64,000 bases of DNA from Nymphalis io (taxonomy: Eukaryota; Arthropoda; Insecta; Lepidoptera; Nymphalidae): assembly GCF_905147045.1 (NCBI RefSeq), contig NC_065893.1:1364001-1428000 (forward strand), given 5' to 3'. Positions 57,900 to 64,000 of the stretch are shown piece by piece (the first letter of the stretch is position 1; every line of letters begins with the position of its first letter). The notes under the pieces were generated by a model. It saw nothing but the letters and a program-made list of their open reading frames with translations, ran no database searches and was not told where the DNA came from. Position numbers and translations under genes: made by a program.

Positions 57900-60345
57900 G
57901 TAATGGTTAATATTTCTTACTGTGAAAAGATATAGCAATGTTGGTCACCAACTAACAAACGGTCCATTTTCCCGTCTACCTACCTCTATTAATACCATAA
58001 AAAATACTAAGCCGTAATTCTTTTAAGTATTAACATTCATATGTAACAATACATCTTTTCTGAGGTCACTATGACAGATTTAGGGCTCTATTTTGGACAT
58101 CATAATGCGATATAAAACCATGGTCATCCATCGCAGTATACGTGTGACGAATTGACGGACGTGTCAAGTGAACCATTTAGGAGTTCCTTTTATGGAAATA
58201 CGGGGTCATTTTTTGCATAACACAGAAGGGAATTGAGTAACGGAAGGTTAGGTTAGTTTTTGGAGTTGTGTGAATATCTAATGAATTTAATTATTTTAAA
58301 GGTTAGAATTTTAATATTTATTTCTTTATAAATATATTAAGTATTATAGAATATCGAGGTCCCTAACCTAACACAAGTACGATAAGAACTATTGGTAATT
58401 TACTAGTTTGGTCCCAATTTCCGTACACAGCTAGATAATATATTAAACTGAATTATATATATTTTTAAATAAGGACTTTTTAAGTTAATCTAATAATTAA
58501 TACATGGATAAGCTATGTCGTTTTTCGCATTTTTGATATTGATGAAAATATTTTGGATGTATCTTGGAAAACATTCCAAAAAACTTTGTTGTTAGCGTTT
58601 TTAAAACTGATATATAGATTGTCGCGTAATTATAGGTCTTGTACGATTGAACATTTATGGACGAATTGCGTTTCATTTTCTTGTTTTAAATTTGAGTAAA
58701 TAAATTGTGTAGCATTGCATCATAATAAGATAGATAAAATGCAAATTCAGATGATCCAAATCGTCTACATATTGTTCTAAGATTTTATTGACACATTCAC
58801 GCCTTGATCCTGAACAATTCTCGAGATCTTTCCGCAATTAAATGACAAGTCCAAATCGAATGTAAACAATAGAATTATATATTGTTTTTATAACAGTGGT
58901 CAATAATTAAAGGTGAGTCAGATATAGCGTGATAATCTTGATGATGGCGATTTGTCACGTCAAATGAGTCACATCAATGTTACGTCCATTTGTAATAATA
59001 TTTTGCCATAAGATTTGAGTTTTTATAATCATCAGTAGTTAATGTTTAAAATCTGAACTTGAAATTAGTCTAGTTTTTTATTTTTTTATTTTGCGTGTAT
59101 GTTGTTGTATTCCACATTAATTAAAGTCTTAAACATAACACGCGGACAGTTGGTGTACTCTAACTTGGGTCAGCTAAAAACAAACATAAAAATTGATTTA
59201 AGGAAAGGAGTATAATTATGTTATTCGATCAACACTCGTAAATGCCATTAGTTCTACTTAAAACATGATTATAAAATTGAAAAATGTGTAGTTTTTCTGC
59301 GGACGATCAAATATTTCTTGCAAGTACGTTTTAATTAATATATATTTTAAAAAACCTTGCGACGACACCATCTCATTATTTACCTTTAATTAAACCTCTA
59401 AACTAATCGCGTAAAATCACAATTGTTACCATATAATACGGTCAAGTTCAGAACTACATTAATTGTTATTTAATTCAAATAAGTAAATTAACTTTTTACA
59501 TTTGACCAAGCATAATTGTTCTAAATACTAATCAATTTTTTTGTATACATGTACTAGAATCTATACTAATATTATAAATGCAAAAGTAACTCTGTCTGTA
59601 TGTCACGTTTTCACGATTAATCCACTGAATTTATTTTAATAAAATTCGTAAACTTAAACTTTTTGTACCATTTTTTTTTCACCTAAGGCGTGAGCAAAAA
59701 CTAGTCGTTAAAAAGTTAAAATTGACAAGCTATCTTACAAACCTATTGTATTCATAGATTAACTTAAAACAGTAGATATTGTAACTGTGCTCGAAGCATT
59801 CAGGTTAGTTTCAACAAGTATACAAAGTTTCAACTTCAACGAGTTAACGATGCGTAAAAGCATACAATATAAGCAGAACCACATTTTTTTATATTACTTG
59901 GAACACTGGACACTTTAATTTTAGTCCATGTCCTCATTTCTCTATATTCGAAACTAACTCATTGCTTCAAATGCCACATGTCAATGCTGTAAGGAGTTTT
60001 ATTATGTCCAACCTCCTTCATTGCAGTATCATGCATTCCCCAGTTTTTCTAGAACGTAAAACCAATAATAAGTATTATTGTATTGTAAGACATTATAGCT
60101 TTGGTGAACTTTTTACGCCCCCCTCTCATTGTTAGCGCATTGATGATGCAAATCGCTGATACTCCTCACAAGTATAACTAATACATATACCAGTTTCATC
60201 CAATTAAAAACATGTATATGATACTATATAGCGCACATGATAAAACTGTCGGTAAGTAGGTTTCAATTATTTATAGAAAGTAACCTTATTAGCCTTTTAT
60301 TTTGTTTATGAATATATATCTAACGAAAATGCATTAATTGAATGA
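57900..60345. other. gene-free stretch
   Basis: No exon of ACE or any other gene was recognised. It holds a family L copy at 59565-59705 (tactaatattataaatgcaa, aactctgtctgtatgtcacg). The rest is AT-rich. Confidence 0.5.
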
Positions 60346-60349
60346 TTTA

Positions 60350-60639
60350 TTTTATTATAGTATAGGTAGGCGGACGAACATATGGGCCACCTGATGGTAA
60401 GTCGTCACCAACGCCCATTGGCATTGGCATTGTATGAAATTTTAACCATTGCTTATATCGCCAATTCGCCACTAACCTTGGGAACTAAGATGTTGGGTCC
60501 CTTGTGCCTATAATTACACTGGCTCACTCAGTCTTCAAACCGGAACACAACAATACCAAGTACTGCTGTTTTGCGGTAGAATATCTGATGAGTGGGTGGT
60601 ACCTGCTCTGGCGAGCTTTTACAGAGCCCTACCACCAGT
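60350..60639 (-). repeat. SINE-like family B, full-length copy
   Basis: tataggtaggcggacgaaca to acagagccctaccaccagtg, with the T-rich flank reduced (tttattttattatag). Confidence 0.85.
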
Positions 60640-62135
60640 GAGTTCCAAGTCTCATGTAGGAACTAACTAATTATTATATGTAATTGGTTATTGGCAATAC
60701 TTTTGTAAGATAAAATTGTTCCATTTAACATATCAATAACAATTTAATCAACAACTTTCAGCTGTTACACGAATAGAATTTTCAACTTCTACTGATTCAT
60801 TTTTATACAAATGCAACACGATTCCAGCTATTGAGGACTTAAATAAGTGTACAAATCAAATTACACATAGCTACTGCATAGATCGTTGTTACGTGTAATG
60901 GTTCTTCGATGAATGTTGAGCACTTTTGTACAAATATACTTTAAATACATAAAAAGAATAACTTAAGATGTTTTATATCCGTATTCAATAACGTAATTTA
61001 TCTTTAAAATCAACCTTTGAACAAAACGTGGTAATGACCTGTAAAATCTTTAAAAAATTCGTTAATAAATTTATGTTGTCATTAAACAGTCGTACTGACT
61101 GAGATTAGGGAAATACAAGTTCTCACGATAATAAATTAGTTTGCACTTGAAATCATTTTGAGCGTTGATGACGTATCAACATTGAGGTCAAAAAATTTAT
61201 GAACCGGCTGAAACTAGAAGCATTTGCTTTATATTTTTTACATTGTTATAATTTTGTTTTTAGCAACAATATTTATTTTGGGTTTTGCAGATTGAAATAA
61301 TAATGACGTATGCATTAGTAAGCAATTATTTTTAGCTTTATTTCTCATTGATTATTCTAGGATATCTTAAAAAAAAACTGGTATCGTAATATCTGTTTAT
61401 GAATAAGCAATATCTTTAGATACAATTGTTTTTAAACAGCTCAAACTTGAATGTATTTTATGTAGAATTTTTTCAGAAGAAATAAAATATTTCAATATTA
61501 TTTGTTTCCTCTTAAATTTTTTTGTTTTCCTCGGAGTTTTCCAGCAACCATCGCAGAGTAGAGTCACGGTACGATTGCGCAACACGGTGTCGTGTGAACG
61601 TCCTCTGTGTCCAACAATGGACGATGTGTGTGAATATCTCTTCGCATTGTGTGACCCGGCATTGGCGCTTATGTTAGATAATATTTACTGTTCATATTTA
61701 TGTTTAACTAGTTTCCGTCGACGGCTCCGACTGCGAGTGAGGAATGAGGTGTTAGGGCATGTCCTTTTCTGCATCTCTGACAACTTATATGCAAAATTTC
61801 CTGATGAGCTGTTGATTAGTTAATACATGCAAACCTATCAAACAAATAAATAAATAAACAAATATACTCATATATAATATTAGTACGGAAATCCAAGGGG
61901 TTGTTTAAATATTATTTAATTATTCAACATCTCGTTTTGTTCCCTTCACGGAAGAGAAAAAATCCTGGAACCGAATGAACCTGAATCCTGAATGCCAGAT
62001 TTATTTTTACCTGACGGCGGAGCGTATATGATTTCAGCTGGTATGTGTTGTTTATTTTTACCTCACAGATATGGAATCGCGATTCAAAGGAACAATCTTG
62101 CCGGCGTTCTTGCCATTTCACCACGCGGTTATACT
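60640..62135. other. gene-free stretch
   Basis: A family L copy in reverse is at 61690-61885 (cagtgaggaatgagg-type, tctctgacaacttatatgca). The GC-richer segment 61540-61690 has short frames on both strands with no recognised domain. The 61960-62130 segment has a repeated aggtaaaaataaa motif on the minus strand. Confidence 0.45.
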
Positions 62136-62139
62136 TATA

Positions 62140-62280
62140 GCCGTTGTTTAGCTGGTTAGTTGAACAATGCTGTGTCTTCTTCTTTCGAATCTCAAATCAA
62201 TAATGACAGAAAGAGATAAATCTGTATTTAATTAAACATCCGCTAAGCTACGTTTATAAACGTACGGCCTTATCGTTAAT
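62140..62280 (-). repeat. MITE-like family M, longest copy
   Basis: gttgtttagctggttagttg, aacaatgctgtgtcttcttc, aatcaataatgacagaaaga, ttaattaaacatccgctaag, ataaacgtacggcct. Confidence 0.55.
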
Positions 62281-62299
62281 TTTAAATTTAAATTTTAAA

Positions 62300-62510
62300 T
62301 ACACGGACTTGCAAAGTGGTAAGTAGTAAGTGGTCACCACCGCCCATACACATTGGCGCTTTAAGAAATATTACCCATTCCTTACATCGCCAATGTGCAA
62401 ACAACCTTGGGCACTAAGATGTTATCTCCCTTGTACCTGTTATTACTCAGGAACATTCATAGTTCAGACTGGAATAAAACAATACTAAGCATTGCAATTT
62501 AGCAACTATA
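62300..62510 (-). repeat. SINE-like family B, old copy
   Basis: aagtggtcaccaccgcccat, acatcgccaatgtgcaaaca, accttgggcactaagatgtt. Confidence 0.6.
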
Positions 62511-63010
62511 GCATAAAATACGGCCTATATTTTAACTTGGTCGTGTTTTAATCAAACAATAACAACATTTTTTTCTACTACAAGGTTTCCACAATGACTT
62601 AACAAATATCAAATAATTGCTCCATTCATAACGCGAATCGAGTTCAAGTTTACAAACAAAAGTACAACCGAACGCTGAAGTGCTAACATAATTAATGGAA
62701 GCCCTTTCTGTTGTGGCACACTCCTTTTTTCGCAAGATTTGTAATCATGTAATTGATTTCCAACCTTATAGCATTAAAATAAGTATGCTTGTTGTTTGAA
62801 ATCGAATCGATATGGACAACTAAGGTCAGGATCGAGTGGATGTTTAATTAACGTTTGGCTAAATAACGTAGGTAGTATGAAAATTGTACTATTCATGCCA
62901 AAAGTGTTTCAATTTAACAAAGAAATAAAACTTGGTATTTCGATTAATGCTAAAAATCTTATATAAAAATATAAACTTTATATTTTTAGTAATTTCAATT
63001 TTAATTAGAT

Positions 63011-63299
63011 TTTTTTTATTGAATAGGAAGACGAACGAGCATATGGGCCACCTGATGGTAAGTGGTCACCAACGCCCATAGACATTGGCATTGTAAGAAA
63101 TGTTAATCATCGCTAACATCACCAATGCGCTACCAATCTTGGGGACTAAGATGTTATGCCCCTTGTGCCTGTAATTGAACTGGCTTACTCGCCCTTCAAA
63201 CCGGAACACAACAATACCAAGTACTGCTGGCTTGCCGTAGAATATCTGATGGGTGGATGGTACCTACCCAGACGAGCTTGCACAAACTCTACCACCAGT
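63011..63299 (-). repeat. SINE-like family B, full-length copy
   Basis: ttgaataggaagacgaacga to gcacaaactctaccaccagt, after a short T-run. Confidence 0.85.
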
Positions 63300-64000
63300 G
63301 GGATGGGATTATGAGAACATCTATCAACAGACACTTTAAACTCTGTTATGTGTAGCAATTTACGTATTATTAACATATTTGGAACGATAGTTTACATTGA
63401 ATAAAATTAAATCTAGGCTATAATTCTAGCACTTTCGTCATTACAAGTACATAGACACAATTTCTAACTGATTCACAATTTTGCAATGTCCAAACTATGT
63501 AAAAAAGTTCTCAGTGTCACGACCGTGAGAATACCGTTCAAGGCGAAGGTACGATTCGTACACCAATACAGTGTAAGCATACGCGGTGTACAAAAACTAA
63601 CAATACGTAATCTTGTTATCGTTATATTTTTTGTGTATCAACTAAAGGCACGACTGAATTTGATTGTGATCAATAATAATTGCTTAATTCGTGTTTATAA
63701 TTCAAACATATCGAGACGAATTTGCATGTTATGGATGGAAATGCGCCGCATTTGTTCGAGCACTGTGGTGGAATAATTTCTCATACCTAACTAACTATCT
63801 ATTAGTTTTATTGAGGCATTCCTACATATTATTGCGAATCTTACGATTATTTTAAGACAATGCAGAATTGTCGAAATGCATCTCAATAATAATTTTAAAT
63901 CTTTATTATATTTGTAATTATAAAATACTCTTAACATAAGACAATACATATCTATGAAGATTTCATTAAATCAGAATATCATATTTTATCGACAGAACGC
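63300..64000. other. gene-free end of window
   Basis: The 96-codon plus frame at 63486-63776 has no domain. Its end (ttgttcgagcactgtggtgg, aataattt) echoes the SINE family A body, so it is probably repeat-derived. Confidence 0.45.

Noticed and set aside
61397..61823. Candidate ACE N-terminal exon in the GC-richer segment
   Set aside because: Neither strand encodes a signal peptide or the conserved Trp/Tyr/Asn pattern expected upstream of the first ACE exon.

Overview
The window is AT-rich insect nuclear DNA, most likely from a butterfly or moth (Lepidoptera; a nymphalid is plausible but this is inference). It has spliced genes with GT/AG introns, two structural-protein genes of insect cuticle type, an insect-type angiotensin-converting enzyme gene, and a very high density of short interspersed repeats of the kind that litter lepidopteran genomes. 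I see no prokaryotic, viral, CRISPR, rRNA or functional tRNA features.

Layout. (1) 2.4-4.2 kb: a two-exon plus-strand gene for a secreted, cuticle-like protein of 360 residues, built from a signal peptide, an acidic/lysine-rich pro-segment ending in KR, a Gly-Tyr-rich block and a long PYPV(E/V)K / VPVKV repeat. (2) 4.2-34.5 kb: no gene recognised; many SINE copies, other repeats and a 5'-truncated RTE-type LINE (28.36-28.85 kb). (3) 34.5-36.1 kb: a second cuticle-like gene (372 residues), same strand and same architecture as the first, including a 12-nt first coding exon; the two are paralogues about 31 kb apart. (4) 37.3-57.0 kb: eight minus-strand exons of an M2-family peptidyl-dipeptidase (ACE/Ance type), about 442 residues of catalytic domain, with zinc ligands intact. 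The signal-peptide/N-terminal exon(s) and the C-terminal exon(s) were not found. (5) Within the 12.5-kb ACE intron (41.4-53.9 kb) lie a truncated jockey/CR1-like LINE on the minus strand (42.5-44.7 kb) and, on the opposite strand to ACE, a complete three-exon Ly6/three-finger GPI-anchored protein gene (49.74-53.62 kb, 144 residues). (6) 57.0-64.0 kb: repeats, no gene recognised.

Repeats. Family A is a tRNA-derived SINE of about 300 bp, with about 27 copies or fragments. Its 3' end closely resembles the last about 45 bp of the RTE ORF in the same window, which suggests a LINE/SINE partnership. Family B is an A-tailed SINE-like repeat of about 285 bp with about 20 copies. Families D, E and F have tRNA-like heads with B-box-like motifs. 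There are also a MITE-like family (M) and a non-TIR family (L) starting near 'ataaacgcgaaagtaactctgtctgt'-type sequence. For family B the strand given is the one carrying the 3' A-tail; for family A it is the one reading from tRNA-like head to 3' tail.

The coding genes do not form a pathway. The cuticle-like pair are secreted structural proteins, ACE is a secreted zinc dipeptidase, and the Ly6 protein is a membrane-anchored three-finger protein that shares its locus with ACE only by nesting.
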